A stretch of 64,000 bases of DNA from Ensifer canadensis (GCF_017488845.2 NZ_CP083370.1:1116001-1180000), one strand, 5' to 3'. Numbered from the stretch's first letter, positions 35,953-44,151 are shown. The notes: generated by a model from the letters alone, not told the origin. Program-made: numbers and translations.

Positions 35953-36202
35953 GGATATCTCCTTTGCCACGGTCACGTTCAAAGGTCCCGGTTTCTGATC
36001 AGAGAAGTAAGAGCGCTTCTCCTCCGGGGCGGAAGATGAAATGAGCTTATAGGCATTCGGCCCGTCAGGGACCACCCCGCAGCGGCAAAAACACGGTCAA
36101 AAGCGGCTCCGACCATGAAACATGTCTTACCGTGTCGTACCCGTATGCGTTGAAAAGTGCTGCGAACGTTCTAAAGTGGCGCAGCCCAATCGGAACAAGC
36201 CC

Positions 36203-37147
36203 ATGACCGCGTCTGCATCGACAGCAGCCAATCCCCAGAACACGGTAATGCAGGGCGTCGCCATCATGCTCTTTGCCATGATCATCCTGCCAGGCATGGA
36301 TGTGATCGCCAAGTACATGGCTGTCGTCGAGGGCATGGCGCCGGCACAGGTGACGTTCTATCGATTCTTCTTCCAGCTTGTCGCCACGCTGCCCTTGCTC
36401 ATTACCGTTGGTGGTCTGCGGGCGCTGCGCCCGAAAAGGCTCTGGCTCAACCTGCTGCGCGGCGTTCTTCTGGCGGCGGCGGCCTTGTTCTTCTTCATTT
36501 CGGTGAAATACATGCCGCTCGCCGATGTGTTCGCGATCTATTTCGTCGAGCCGTTCATCCTGACCTGCCTGTCCGCGCTGATCCTGCGCGAGAAGGTCGA
36601 CTGGCGCCGCTGGCTGGCAATTGCCGTAGGTTTTGCCGGTGCAATGATCGTCATTCAGCCCAGCTTCGCCGTCTTCGGCGCAACATCGTTGCTGCCGGTC
36701 GCCTGTGCCTCGGTCTTTGCCTGTTATCTCCTGCTGAACCGGGCCGTCGGAACGGCCGACAGCCCGCTGACGATGCAGACGATTGCCGGTATCGGCGGAA
36801 CGCTGTTCATGGTGGGGGTGATTGCGATCGGCGATCAAATGGGTGTCGCGGACTTCGAGCCGTCTCTGCCAAAGACCGCGCTCGGCTGGGCGCTCGTCGT
36901 CATCCTCGGCTCGCTTTCGGGCTATGGCCACCTCCTGGTGGTCAAGGCCTTCCAGGCGGCACCCGTTTCCCTGCTGGCGCCGTTTGCCTATTTCGAGATC
37001 GTCACCGCGACAGCGCTTGGCTATCTCATCTTCGGAGATTTTCCATCGGTCTCGAAATGGCTGGGGATTGCGATCATCGTCGTGTCAGGACTTTTCATGA
37101 TCTGGCGCGAACGACGGGCCAGGGATCGCTTCATCGAAGCGCCCTGA
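36203..37147 (+). CDS. DMT-superfamily (EamA) transporter
   Basis: 314-residue inner-membrane protein with about ten hydrophobic segments arranged as two EamA repeats (about 20-150 and 165-300). LREKVDWRRWLAIAVGFAGAMIVIQPSF closes the first repeat and GDFPSVSKWLGIAIIVVSGLFMIWRERR the second. The substrate is unknown; related proteins export metabolites. The ATG at 36203 gives a normal length; an ATG at 36122 would add 27 residues rich in Cys/Arg without a ribosome site. Confidence 0.85.
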   Translation: MTASASTAANPQNTVMQGVAIMLFAMIILPGMDVIAKYMAVVEGMAPAQVTFYRFFFQLVATLPLLITVGGLRALRPKRLWLNLLRGVLLAAAALFFFISVKYMPLADVFAIYFVEPFILTCLSALILREKVDWRRWLAIAVGFAGAMIVIQPSFAVFGATSLLPVACASVFACYLLLNRAVGTADSPLTMQTIAGIGGTLFMVGVIAIGDQMGVADFEPSLPKTALGWALVVILGSLSGYGHLLVVKAFQAAPVSLLAPFAYFEIVTATALGYLIFGDFPSVSKWLGIAIIVVSGLFMIWRERRARDRFIEAP

Positions 37148-37175
37148 AACATCCCTCTTCCTAATAGTCCCAAAT

Positions 37176-37907
37176 TCAGGCTTGGTCGTTGCGGGTCGGG
37201 CCGAAGACCGTTTCGAAGGCTTCGCGCAGGCGCATGTCCACATCCGGCACCATCACCGGCAGGCCGAGATCGACGAGGCTGGTGACGCCGTAGCCGCGGA
37301 TGCCGCAGGGCACGATGCCGCCGAAATGGTCGAGATCCGGATCGACGTTGAGCGAGAAACCGTGAAAGCTCACCCAGCGGCGCAGGCGAATGCCGATCGC
37401 CGCGATCTTGTCTTCAGCCGTAGACCCGTCCGGAAGTGACGGTTTCTCCGGACGGCGAACCCAGACGCCGACGCGATCCTCTCGGCGTTCGCCTTTGACG
37501 TTCATCGAACCAAGCGTCGAGATGACAACGCTTTCCAGCGCGGCGACGAACGCCCGCACGTCCTGTCGCCGACGCTTGAGATCCAGCATGACATAGACCA
37601 CCCGCTGGCCAGGGCCGTGATAGGTGTATTCACCGCCGCGGCCGGTCGCAAACACTGGGAACCGATCGGGCATCACGAGGTCTGCCGCGTCGGCGCTGGT
37701 GCCTGCGGTATAGAGCGGCGGGTGTTCCACCAGCCAGACGAGCTCGTCGGCGGTGCCGGCGGCAATGGCGGCCGCTTCGCGCTCCATCGTTTCAACCGCC
37801 TGTGGATAATCGACGAGGTGATGGGCGATCCGCCAGCGAACCGGGGGTGATTCCGGGGGGGCGAACATGTCCTGGCTCAGATTTTCGCGCTGCATTTCCG
37901 TCTGCAT
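37176..37907 (-). CDS. lipB: Octanoyl-[ACP]:protein N-octanoyltransferase
   Basis: 243-residue LipB, transferring octanoate from acyl carrier protein to lipoyl domains in lipoic acid synthesis. The [21 protein letters not shown] block, the catalytic lysine in [10 protein letters not shown] and the catalytic cysteine in [16 protein letters not shown] are all present. An alternative start within the first 15 residues is possible. It is convergent with the DMT gene. Confidence 0.95.
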   Translation of the reverse strand: MQTEMQRENLSQDMFAPPESPPVRWRIAHHLVDYPQAVETMEREAAAIAAGTADELVWLVEHPPLYTAGTSADAADLVMPDRFPVFATGRGGEYTYHGPGQRVVYVMLDLKRRRQDVRAFVAALESVVISTLGSMNVKGERREDRVGVWVRRPEKPSLPDGSTAEDKIAAIGIRLRRWVSFHGFSLNVDPDLDHFGGIVPCGIRGYGVTSLVDLGLPVMVPDVDMRLREAFETVFGPTRNDQA

Positions 37908-38025
37908 TCCTGTTTTGATCCCCTGTACATGGGACGGCGCGCGACAAGAGTCCAGCGTTTGCAGGGCTTCGCGGGGAGGCTGTTGAAATAGTTTCTTTTC
38001 CCGTCAAATTTCTGTCGTCATGCCC

Positions 38026-38054
38026 TTGTGCACCCCAGAGGCTTTTGCTACATG
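38026..38054 (+). promoter_or_regulatory. Promoter of tRNA-Leu
   Basis: TTGTGC (38026-38031) and TACATG (38049-38054) with a 17-base spacer, in the form CTTGTG-N17-CTACAT. This is close to the rhizobial consensus CTTGAC-N17-CTATAT and puts transcription start about 30 bases before the tRNA. Confidence 0.6.
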
Positions 38055-38089
38055 CAGCCCCGCCGGAGCAATTCGGCACCTACCACGAT

Positions 38090-38174
38090 GCGGTCGTGGC
38101 GGAATTGGTAGACGCGCAGCGTTGAGGTCGCTGTGGGGCAACCCGTGGAAGTTCGAGTCTTCTCGACCGCACCA
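38090..38174 (+). tRNA. tRNA-Leu (GAG)
   Basis: 85-nt class II tRNA with encoded CCA. The acceptor stem is GCGGTCG/CGACCGC and the discriminator is A. The D-arm has GGAATTGGTAGAC; the anticodon stem CAGCG/CGCTG (38117-38121, 38129-38133) encloses TTGAGGT with anticodon GAG at 38124-38126, reading CUC/CUU. A long variable arm (TGGGGCAACCCG) and T-loop GTTCGAGTC complete it. A peptide-like frame on the minus strand here is spurious. Confidence 0.98.
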
Positions 38175-38177
38175 AAG

Positions 38178-38202
38178 AAAACCTGCTTCGGCAGGTTTTT
38201 TT
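38178..38202 (+). terminator. Terminator of tRNA-Leu
   Basis: AAACCTGC-TTCG-GCAGGTTT stem-loop with a stable TTCG tetraloop and a long T-run, 4 bp after the tRNA. Confidence 0.93.
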
Positions 38203-38230
38203 GTTTTTATCCCTATACTTAGCGCAACGG

Positions 38231-38259
38231 TGTCCCACGTCGGGACCATGCGTGGGACA
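38231..38259. repeat. Perfect 9-bp inverted repeat after tRNA-Leu
   Basis: TGTCCCACG (38231-38239) and CGTGGGACA (38251-38259), 11-base spacer, in the 110 bp between the tRNA terminator and the CDF gene. No T-run. It may be a recombination or protein-binding site left at a tRNA-linked junction, but no integrase gene is visible. Confidence 0.4.
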
Positions 38260-38311
38260 TCTGTTCGTTCCATTGCACCAAGCGCGAGTTTCCGGCTTCA
38301 ATTCGTACGAA

Positions 38312-38893
38312 TTACGCCACGGCGTCGTGTTCCTCGCGCGCAGCTTCCCAGACTTCCCGCGCTGCATCCAGGTTCATCAGTGCGATCCCCAGCCCAACAA
38401 TTAAATCCGGCCAAGCCGACTGCCACAGGTAAGCCGTCGCCAGGCCCGCGCCGATGATGGCGACATTGGCAAAGGCGTCATTGCGGGCAGACAGGAATGC
38501 CGCCCGCGTGAGGCTGCCGCTTCCATGGCGGTACGCGGCGAGAAGGTATGCACAGAACAGGTTGATCAGGAGAGCGCCAAAGCCAGTCAGGGATAGTGCA
38601 AAGGGCTCAGGCGGGATTGGATCCATGAACTTCGCCCAAGCCGTCCATAAGAAGGCCAGCGCGGGGACCAGAAGAATGAATGCCATCGCCATACCGACAC
38701 GTGCACGGCTCCGCGCTGTCCAGGTGAGCGCAAAGAAGATCAGGATGTTCACGGACGTGTCTTCGAGAAAGTCGACACTATCGGCCAAGAGGGAAACGGA
38801 GCCGATGGCAAGCGCAACGAAGAATTCAACCCCGAAGTAGCCTAGGTTCAATAAGGCGACGATGAGCACGACGCGGCGTAAATTGTTATCCAC
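38312..38893 (-). CDS. Cation diffusion facilitator-type transporter, short form
   Basis: 193-residue membrane protein with six hydrophobic segments. SLLADSVDFLEDTSVN (residues 34-49) gives the CDF metal site aspartates D38, D41 and D45 in helix 2; the helix-5 counterpart is SARNDAFANV, where the usual His is replaced. The C-terminal cytoplasmic metal-sensing domain of about 80-90 residues found in most CDF proteins is absent. Metal specificity is unknown. The start is GTG 38893, duplicated in a 20-bp tandem repeat. Position beside a tRNA gene allows horizontal acquisition. Confidence 0.8.
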   Translation of the reverse strand: MDNNLRRVVLIVALLNLGYFGVEFFVALAIGSVSLLADSVDFLEDTSVNILIFFALTWTARSRARVGMAMAFILLVPALAFLWTAWAKFMDPIPPEPFALSLTGFGALLINLFCAYLLAAYRHGSGSLTRAAFLSARNDAFANVAIIGAGLATAYLWQSAWPDLIVGLGIALMNLDAAREVWEAAREEHDAVA

Positions 38894-38927
38894 TAAGGGT
38901 TTCCTTCATCCACTAAGGGTTTCCTTC
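38888..38927 (-). repeat. 20-bp tandem duplication of the CDF start region
   Basis: Two perfect head-to-tail 20-bp copies (38888-38907 and 38908-38927). Read on the minus strand each carries GAAGGA, then CCTTA and a GTGGAT start. The upstream GTG (38913) opens a six-codon frame whose TAG overlaps the real GTG start (TAGTG). Confidence 0.9.
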
Positions 38928-39323
38928 AGAGCTACCGAAATACACCATCGACAATTTTGACGCACTTGCCAGCAATAGATTGCTATCCTGAGCGTTAGGT
39001 TTCGAGATATGCACTGCTCATGGAAGCCTCTGCCAACGCAGCCAGCAATGCCGGCTGCGCACCGGTCGCCATAGACGGAGGTGCTCTGATCACCGTCGTC
39101 CGGCTGATCGCGAACCGCTTGCTGGTGCGTCTGGCGCAACGCGAGATCGGTACCGGTGCGGAAGGTCAGATGGAGCGCTCCCTTCGACAGGCAAGGCGCA
39201 TTTGGGTGAAGATGTGGAAGGCTTGATCGACGGCGAGCGGCCGCCGGAGCTTGCGGCAGCGATTCGGCAGAAAATTGGCTGGTTGCGCCAACAGTGAGAA
39301 ACGGCTTAGCCGACCGTCTATAG
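38928..39323. other. Intergenic region upstream of the CDF gene
   Basis: About 400 bp between the CDF gene and the convergent-side cyclase gene. It contains a perfect palindrome AGCAAT-AG-ATTGCT at 38971-38984, a candidate operator for the CDF gene, with TTGACG at 38957 on the + strand. A + strand frame at 39020-39226 (68 codons) has no good ribosome site or recognisable domain. A different frame just after it encodes GEDVEGLIDGERPPELAAAI, so a decayed gene is possible. I do not call a CDS. Confidence 0.4.
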
Positions 39324-40094
39324 TCACCTTGTCTTGAGTACGTTCGCCTGCACCGGGTGCTCGATGCCCTTCAGCGAAAGCAGACGGGTCTCGGAGCCAT
39401 CGATGAAGTCCGGCGCTTGGGCGGCCGTCTCCGCTGATACCAGGATCTCGCCGGCACCGGCCTGGGATTCGAGCCTTGCAGCCTGATTGACGGTGCCGCC
39501 GATTGCGGTGAAATCGCTGCGGAAGCTTGAGAATTCGCCAATCTCGACATCGCCGGTATGGATGCCGACACCAACGCCGAGCGTATGACCAAGGGTGCCT
39601 TCGAGGACCAGGTTCGAGCCGTCCAGGGCTGCGTGATGTCGCTGTATATCCATCGCCGCCTTGATCGCAGCACGAGCATGATCCTTTATCTCGATCGGGA
39701 AGTTGAAGATCGCCATCAGGCCGTCGCCCATCTGCTTGTTGACGATGCCGTCATGCGCCCAAACCGCCTGCGCGCAGCGATCCTGGAAAAGGCTGACAAT
39801 TTCGCTCAGCTCAAGCGCTTCGATCCGCTCCGACAGATGCGTGAACCCCCGCATATCTGCAAACAGGATGGTAGCGCGGGTGGTTATGTGGCGTTGCTTC
39901 TTGACGTAACGGAAGGAGCGTTCGCAGATCGTGCAGATGTTTGGATTCATCTTGCTTCGGGTGATGCCGAATGCGCGGAAGGGAAGGGCAAGCGGGCCGC
40001 GGATCGGGATAGGTACGCGCATCTGATCCCAGCAGCCCCGGCATATGTTGGCGTTGCTGTGATGGGCAGGCTCGGGGGAAGAGGCAGTCGTCAT
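39324..40094 (-). CDS. Class III adenylate cyclase with N-terminal cysteine cluster
   Basis: 256-residue soluble cyclase. The N-terminus carries two CxxC pairs (C18/C21 and C54/C57) that could form a zinc ribbon. The catalytic domain spans about residues 70-256. Metal-binding aspartates are D80 (LFADMRGFT) and D124 (QMGDGLMAIF). The adenine-selecting pair is K120 and D194 (DFTAIGG). The transition-state residues are N203 and R207 (NQAARLE). All essential residues are present, so cAMP synthesis is expected. The ATG at 40094 is preferred over a TTG at 40103. Rhizobia are known for many cyclases of this class. Confidence 0.9.
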   Translation of the reverse strand: MTTASSPEPAHHSNANICRGCWDQMRVPIPIRGPLALPFRAFGITRSKMNPNICTICERSFRYVKKQRHITTRATILFADMRGFTHLSERIEALELSEIVSLFQDRCAQAVWAHDGIVNKQMGDGLMAIFNFPIEIKDHARAAIKAAMDIQRHHAALDGSNLVLEGTLGHTLGVGVGIHTGDVEIGEFSSFRSDFTAIGGTVNQAARLESQAGAGEILVSAETAAQAPDFIDGSETRLLSLKGIEHPVQANVLKTR

Positions 40095-40542
40095 GCCCTG
40101 CAATCTCGTCAGGCCGCAGAAACCTTTTGGTCGCGCGTTAATAAACTTCTAATATTCAGTTGCTTTTGGCAACTCGTGGTTTGGATCGGGCGACAATAAA
40201 GGCGCGGCGTATTCTGCTGCGCGTCTCACCCTGCAGTGTCAGCCGACTGCCGCCCGCCAGAACATCCGACTTCGCTGGTAACCCGAAAAGTGCGAGGGAG
40301 GGAATTGCGAGGGGGGAATAACGGAAGTCGCGGTTACGCTTGCGCTTTGCGATCCGCGCAAGGGGTGACCGGCGGAGATGCTTGGCGCGCGCTCCGCTCC
40401 TCGAAAGCTGGATTGTTCATTGTCCAGCTTCCCCAAGCTTTCGCCTATCGCGCTTCAACCGGTCTTCGAGCTTCTCTTTCGAGGATAGGCGCTCTTTGCG
40501 GCACCTTCGTTACTCGGCGAAAGCCCGAACCGGCAGCTGCTG
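40095..40542. other. Intergenic region with two perfect inverted repeats
   Basis: 448 bp with no supported gene. AAGCTGGA/TCCAGCTT (40405-40412 and 40423-40430) and CGCCTATC/GATAGGCG (40442-40449 and 40484-40491) are perfect 8-bp inverted repeats lying close together. The second encloses two CTTTCGAG-like direct repeats. No intrinsic terminator tail is evident. Confidence 0.45.
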
Positions 40543-40905
40543 TCATTTAACCGTGCCGTCGGGCGAAACTTGTTGTGTTTCGTCGCCGGTGCTTGAACCT
40601 GCGGTCGGCGCGGTATTCGTCGGTGCCGGTATCCGGCCCTGCTTGTTGTCGATGCTGCCGGTGTGCTCCGGTGATGGTTGCGGTTGGATCTGGTCGACTG
40701 CCGTGGTCCGTTCGCTATCGCTGTTTTCGCTCCAGATTTCGGTGCCTCCCCACACAAGTAGCGCCAGAAACAGGCCAGCACCGAGGATTGCCAGAACACG
40801 CACACCCAGCGGACCCTGACGGCTTTCGCGCGCCGTAAAGTCCTCCCGGTCGGGATCATGTGTTGCTGAGATAGGATCGCCTCGCTCATCCAGATATTTG
40901 CTCAT
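40543..40905 (-). CDS. Hypothetical single-pass membrane protein
   Basis: 120-residue protein of unknown function. A charged N-terminal stretch of about 30 residues (SKYLDERGDPISATHDPDREDFTARESRQGP) is followed by one membrane segment (VRVLAILGAGLFLALLVWGG, about 35-54) and a Ser/Thr/Pro/Gln-rich tail predicted to be disordered and periplasmic. The start at 40905 has a GGAGG site 7 bases upstream, which excludes the longer reading from 41016. No domain recognised. Confidence 0.75.
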   Translation of the reverse strand: MSKYLDERGDPISATHDPDREDFTARESRQGPLGVRVLAILGAGLFLALLVWGGTEIWSENSDSERTTAVDQIQPQPSPEHTGSIDNKQGRIPAPTNTAPTAGSSTGDETQQVSPDGTVK

Positions 40906-41065
40906 CGGATGACCTCCGTTGTTGTCATCGTAAACAACGGGCATAGAACAACAATGTTCCGTCTTGAGGCAAATCGCCCGGTCATTGGCCAGGGATAAGA
41001 GAAGCCGGAACGCCAACGAATTGGCGGCCCGGCTTCATATGTCATTTCAGCATGAAACGTGATGT

Positions 41066-41326
41066 TCAGTTCGACCAGGTGTCGGCGACACTGCGACGCA
41101 CGAGCTTGTAGCTGTGATCGGGTTGAACTTCGTAGGTTTCGTAGACCATGGTGCCCTGGTGCAAGAAGCGGTTCTGAATCATCGTACCCGGCGCCGCCTG
41201 CGTCTTTCGCATTGGACCTGTCTCGCCGTAGGTGAGGCTGCCCGGTAACGGCTCGAGGTTGGGGGGGGCGGTGTTGCATCCCGCCAGAGCGAGAAGGGCG
41301 AGGATTGCGACATGCGTCGGTCTCAT
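41066..41326 (-). CDS. Small outer-membrane-type lipoprotein, hypothetical
   Basis: 86-residue lipoprotein. The signal MRPTHVAILALLALAGC ends in the lipobox LALAG-C (lipidated Cys17), followed by NTAPPN. The mature part contains YGETGPMRKTQAAPGTMIQNRF and YETYEVQPDHSYKLVRRS, likely beta strands. The residue after Cys is Asn, consistent with outer-membrane sorting. Start at ATG 41326 with AAGGATC upstream. Function unknown. Confidence 0.8.
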   Translation of the reverse strand: MRPTHVAILALLALAGCNTAPPNLEPLPGSLTYGETGPMRKTQAAPGTMIQNRFLHQGTMVYETYEVQPDHSYKLVRRSVADTWSN

Positions 41327-41360
41327 AGGCTGATCCTTGATTGAAAACCTGTGTTTGACA

Positions 41361-41957
41361 CTAGACATTTGGTCCTGGGACGAAAAGCTCGGGTTCGATT
41401 GATATACTGCAGTCTGCTCGATCTCCTCGGTGGACGGCGCTCGCCAGGTCAGTTTCGCGCCAACTCGCTTGTGGTTTCTCGAACTTCTTGACGGCGCGCT
41501 CCCGCTTCAGTCGCGACAGGCGCTGGATCCAGAAAATGCCGTCGAGCTGGTCGATCTCGTGCTGGAGACAGACCGCCATCAGGCCGTCAGCGTCTTCCTC
41601 GACAGGCGTACCGTCGAGTGTCTGGTACCGAACGCGCACCATCCCGGGGCGCTCGACGTCTTCGGAAATTCCCGGCATCGAAACGCTGCCTTCGGCATGT
41701 TTGACCATGTTGGTCGAGTGCGAGACGATCTCGGGATTGACGAAGATACGCACACCACTTTCGCGGTCGAGTTCGATCACTGTCAATCGCTGCAGGATGC
41801 CTATGTGCGGCGCGGTGATACCGATCCCCGGTGCCGCGCGCATCGTGTCGAGGAGGTCGTCCGCAAGCGCACGCAAGGCGGCGTCGAACTCTTCGACGGT
41901 CTTTGCTTCCCGGCTCAGCAACGAATCTGGAAAACGAAGGATGGGGTGGATCGCCAT
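41361..41957 (-). CDS. Peptide deformylase-like protein lacking metal ligands
   Basis: 198-residue member of the polypeptide deformylase fold, which removes the formyl group from nascent proteins. All three family motifs are altered: GxGxAAxQ reads GIGITAPH (44-51); EGCLS reads EGSVS (89-93), losing the cysteine metal ligand; HExxH reads HEIDQ (133-137), keeping the catalytic Glu but replacing the second histidine ligand. A normal iron or nickel enzyme is therefore unlikely. A C-terminal tail of about 35 residues after KKFEKP is unusual. It could be a non-enzymatic binding protein or have altered chemistry. The housekeeping def gene must be elsewhere. Confidence 0.88.
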   Translation of the reverse strand: MAIHPILRFPDSLLSREAKTVEEFDAALRALADDLLDTMRAAPGIGITAPHIGILQRLTVIELDRESGVRIFVNPEIVSHSTNMVKHAEGSVSMPGISEDVERPGMVRVRYQTLDGTPVEEDADGLMAVCLQHEIDQLDGIFWIQRLSRLKRERAVKKFEKPQASWRETDLASAVHRGDRADCSISIEPELFVPGPNV

Positions 41958-42245
41958 CTGAAGCTCCTCGGCTGCGGCCGCATAGTGCTATCCGATCGCC
42001 CCGTCGATGTCGACTGCGCGTGCGCACGAGCGTTTCCCATGTCTTTGCAACAGCTTGAATAAATCTGTTGCCGCAGTGGCGACGTCCGCGTCTGCGATGT
42101 GGACCTCGGCAAGGCTTTGCGCTAGCAGGGCTGTAAGGCCCAATTCTGAGAGGAAGATCTGGGCGGCAAAACCGGCAGTGATGTACCCTTTCCAGAACCG
42201 CGCTTGGCGGGCTGGAAAGTTGGCAATCGTTTCGAGGGCGCGCTC

Positions 42246-43667
42246 ATGAGCAATACCGGCGACGACGACCGCGATTCCGAAGAAATCCCCGCCTATGATG
42301 GGGCGGACATCTATGCCGAAGACGGTTCGGTGCGCTCCGACTTCCTGATGCATGTCGGCGCGGCGATTGCCGACCGCGACACGATCTATCTCCGCCAACA
42401 CGTCGCCGGCCTGCACTCGTCCGAAATGGGCGACCTGCTCGAGGCGATCCAGCCGGAACAGCGCCTGGCGCTCGTCTCGCTGCTTGGCAAGGACTTCGAT
42501 CTTTCGTCGCTGACCGAAGTCGACGAGGCCATTCGCCTCGACATCGTCGAGCATCTGCCCAACGAGCAGATCGCCGAGGCGCTTGGCGAGATGGATTCGG
42601 ATGATGCCGTCTACATTCTCGAGGATCTCGATCAAGAGGACCAGGACGAGATCCTGGCGAAGCTGCCCTTTACCGAGCGCGTTCGCTTGCGTCGTTCGCT
42701 TGATTATCCCGAGAGCACAGCCGGCCGGCGCATGCAGACGGAGTTCGTCGCGGTGCCACCGTTCTGGACCATCGGCCAGACGATCGACTATATGCGCGAG
42801 GACGCGGACCTTCCGGAAAGTTTCACGCAGATCTTCGTCATCGATCCGACCTTCAAGCTCCTGGGTGCCGTTGATCTAGACAAGGTTCTGCGCTCCAAGC
42901 GCTCGATCAAGGTCGACGCCATCATGCGCGATACCAGCCATGCCATTCCAGCGGAGATGGATCAGGAAGAGGCGGCGCAGCTCTTCGAGCAATACGACCT
43001 TCTTTCGGCTGCTGTGGTGGACGACAACGGCCGGCTCGTCGGGGTTTTGACCATCGACGATGTCGTCGACGTCATCCAGGAGGAGGCGGAGGAAGACTTG
43101 CTGCGTCTGAGCGGCGTCGGCGATGAGGAGTTGTCGGACTCGGTCGCCGACGCTTCCCGCTCACGCGTCCCGTGGCTGTTCATCAATTCGATGACGGCCT
43201 GTATCTCCGCCTCTGTCATCGGCCTTTTCGATGCGACGATCCAGCAGATCGTGGCGCTTGCCATCCTCATGCCGATCGTCGCGGGCATGGGTGGCAATGC
43301 CGGCTCGCAGACGATGACCGTGACGGTGCGCGCGCTTGCGACCCGCGGCCTCGACATTCACAACGCGCCACGAATCATCCGGCGCGAAGCGGGGGTGGGT
43401 CTCTTGAACGGCATGATCTTCGGCACGCTGATCGGCCTTCTGGCCGGCCTCTGGTTCCAGGATCCGAATATCGGCGGCATTATCGCCACGGCGATGCTCA
43501 TCAACATGATGGCCGCGGCCCTTGCCGGCATCATGGTTCCGCTCCTTTTGGAACGCTTTGGCGCCGATCCGGCGGTCTCCTCCGCCGTCTTCGTGACGGC
43601 TATTACCGATATCACCGGCTTCTCCAGTTTTCTCGGTATCGCCACCTGGTGGTTTCACGTCACGTGA
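42246..43667 (+). CDS. mgtE: Magnesium transporter MgtE
   Basis: 473-residue Mg2+ channel/transporter. The N-terminal cytosolic superhelical domain (about 60-155, AEALGEMDSDDAVYILEDLDQEDQ) is followed by two CBS domains (about 160-290) that gate on Mg2+, then a membrane domain of five helices with the conserved IVAGMGGNAGSQTMTV pore region. Start at ATG 42246 behind GAGGGC; the reading from 42204 adds an unconserved leader. The MerR-type regulator gene follows after 70 bp. Confidence 0.94.
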   Translation: MSNTGDDDRDSEEIPAYDGADIYAEDGSVRSDFLMHVGAAIADRDTIYLRQHVAGLHSSEMGDLLEAIQPEQRLALVSLLGKDFDLSSLTEVDEAIRLDIVEHLPNEQIAEALGEMDSDDAVYILEDLDQEDQDEILAKLPFTERVRLRRSLDYPESTAGRRMQTEFVAVPPFWTIGQTIDYMREDADLPESFTQIFVIDPTFKLLGAVDLDKVLRSKRSIKVDAIMRDTSHAIPAEMDQEEAAQLFEQYDLLSAAVVDDNGRLVGVLTIDDVVDVIQEEAEEDLLRLSGVGDEELSDSVADASRSRVPWLFINSMTACISASVIGLFDATIQQIVALAILMPIVAGMGGNAGSQTMTVTVRALATRGLDIHNAPRIIRREAGVGLLNGMIFGTLIGLLAGLWFQDPNIGGIIATAMLINMMAAALAGIMVPLLLERFGADPAVSSAVFVTAITDITGFSSFLGIATWWFHVT

Positions 43668-43680
43668 CGTTGCCGGTTGT

Positions 43681-43702
43681 TTGACTTTTACGTCAAGGTC
43701 AA
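43681..43702. promoter_or_regulatory. Imperfect palindromic operator upstream of the MerR gene
   Basis: 22-bp dyad beginning TTGAC and ending GTCAA with central ACGT; 18 of 22 positions are symmetric. It starts 14 bp after mgtE and ends 35 bp before the regulator's GTG. TTGACT doubles as a possible -35 box, with the dyad filling an extended spacer, as in MerR-family promoters. Confidence 0.65.
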
Positions 43703-43737
43703 CGATAGTGATGGTCAAGAAATCATGGAATGGCAGC

Positions 43738-44124
43738 GTGAATAAGTACTATAGCATTACCGAATTGACGCGGGAATTCGGCATTTCGACCCGAACGCTG
43801 AGGTTCTATGAGGACGAGGGCCTCATTCATCCGGAGCGTCGCGGACGGACCCGCATGTTCCGCCCCGCGGATCGCCGGTTGATACAGGAGATTCTCCGGG
43901 GTCGGCGCATCGGTTTCACGATCGCCGAGATCCGCGAGATCATTCAGGTCTATAAGGACCCGCCCGGCGAACTTGGTCAGCTGCAGTTGTTGATGAGCCG
44001 CGTCGAGGCGAAGCGCGAAGAGCTCCGGCAGAAGCGCAAGGATATCGAGGACACGCTCACCGAACTAGACAATGTCGAGGAGGCATGTCTGACGCGTCTC
44101 GCCGAGATCGGCGTCGGCACCTGA
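43738..44124 (+). CDS. MerR-family transcriptional regulator
   Basis: 128-residue regulator. The N-terminal winged HTH reads YYSITELTREFGISTRTLRFYEDEGLIHPERRGRTRMFRPADRRLI, followed by the second wing and a long C-terminal coiled-coil helix (LMSRVEAKREELRQKRKDIEDTLTELDNVE) for dimerisation. No metal-binding cysteine cluster is present; one Cys lies near the end. It resembles the LiuR-like regulators of branched-chain acyl-CoA catabolism in alphaproteobacteria, but no such genes are adjacent. The GTG at 43738 is preferred because the upstream ATG (43711) would fall at the promoter. Confidence 0.85.
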   Translation: MNKYYSITELTREFGISTRTLRFYEDEGLIHPERRGRTRMFRPADRRLIQEILRGRRIGFTIAEIREIIQVYKDPPGELGQLQLLMSRVEAKREELRQKRKDIEDTLTELDNVEEACLTRLAEIGVGT

Positions 44125-44151
44125 TTGGGTACCATTCAGCGCATGAAGATT

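Noticed and set aside
38004..38273. 89-residue minus-strand protein across tRNA-Leu
   Set aside because: It is the complement of the tRNA gene and its terminator; such frames are frequently mis-annotated.
39020..39226. 68-codon + strand frame after the CDF gene
   Set aside because: No convincing ribosome site or domain, and protein-like sequence continues in a different frame, so at most a decayed gene.
41988..42635. 215-codon minus-strand frame opposite mgtE
   Set aside because: It overlaps the MgtE N-terminal and CBS coding region and has no recognisable motif; mgtE is certain.
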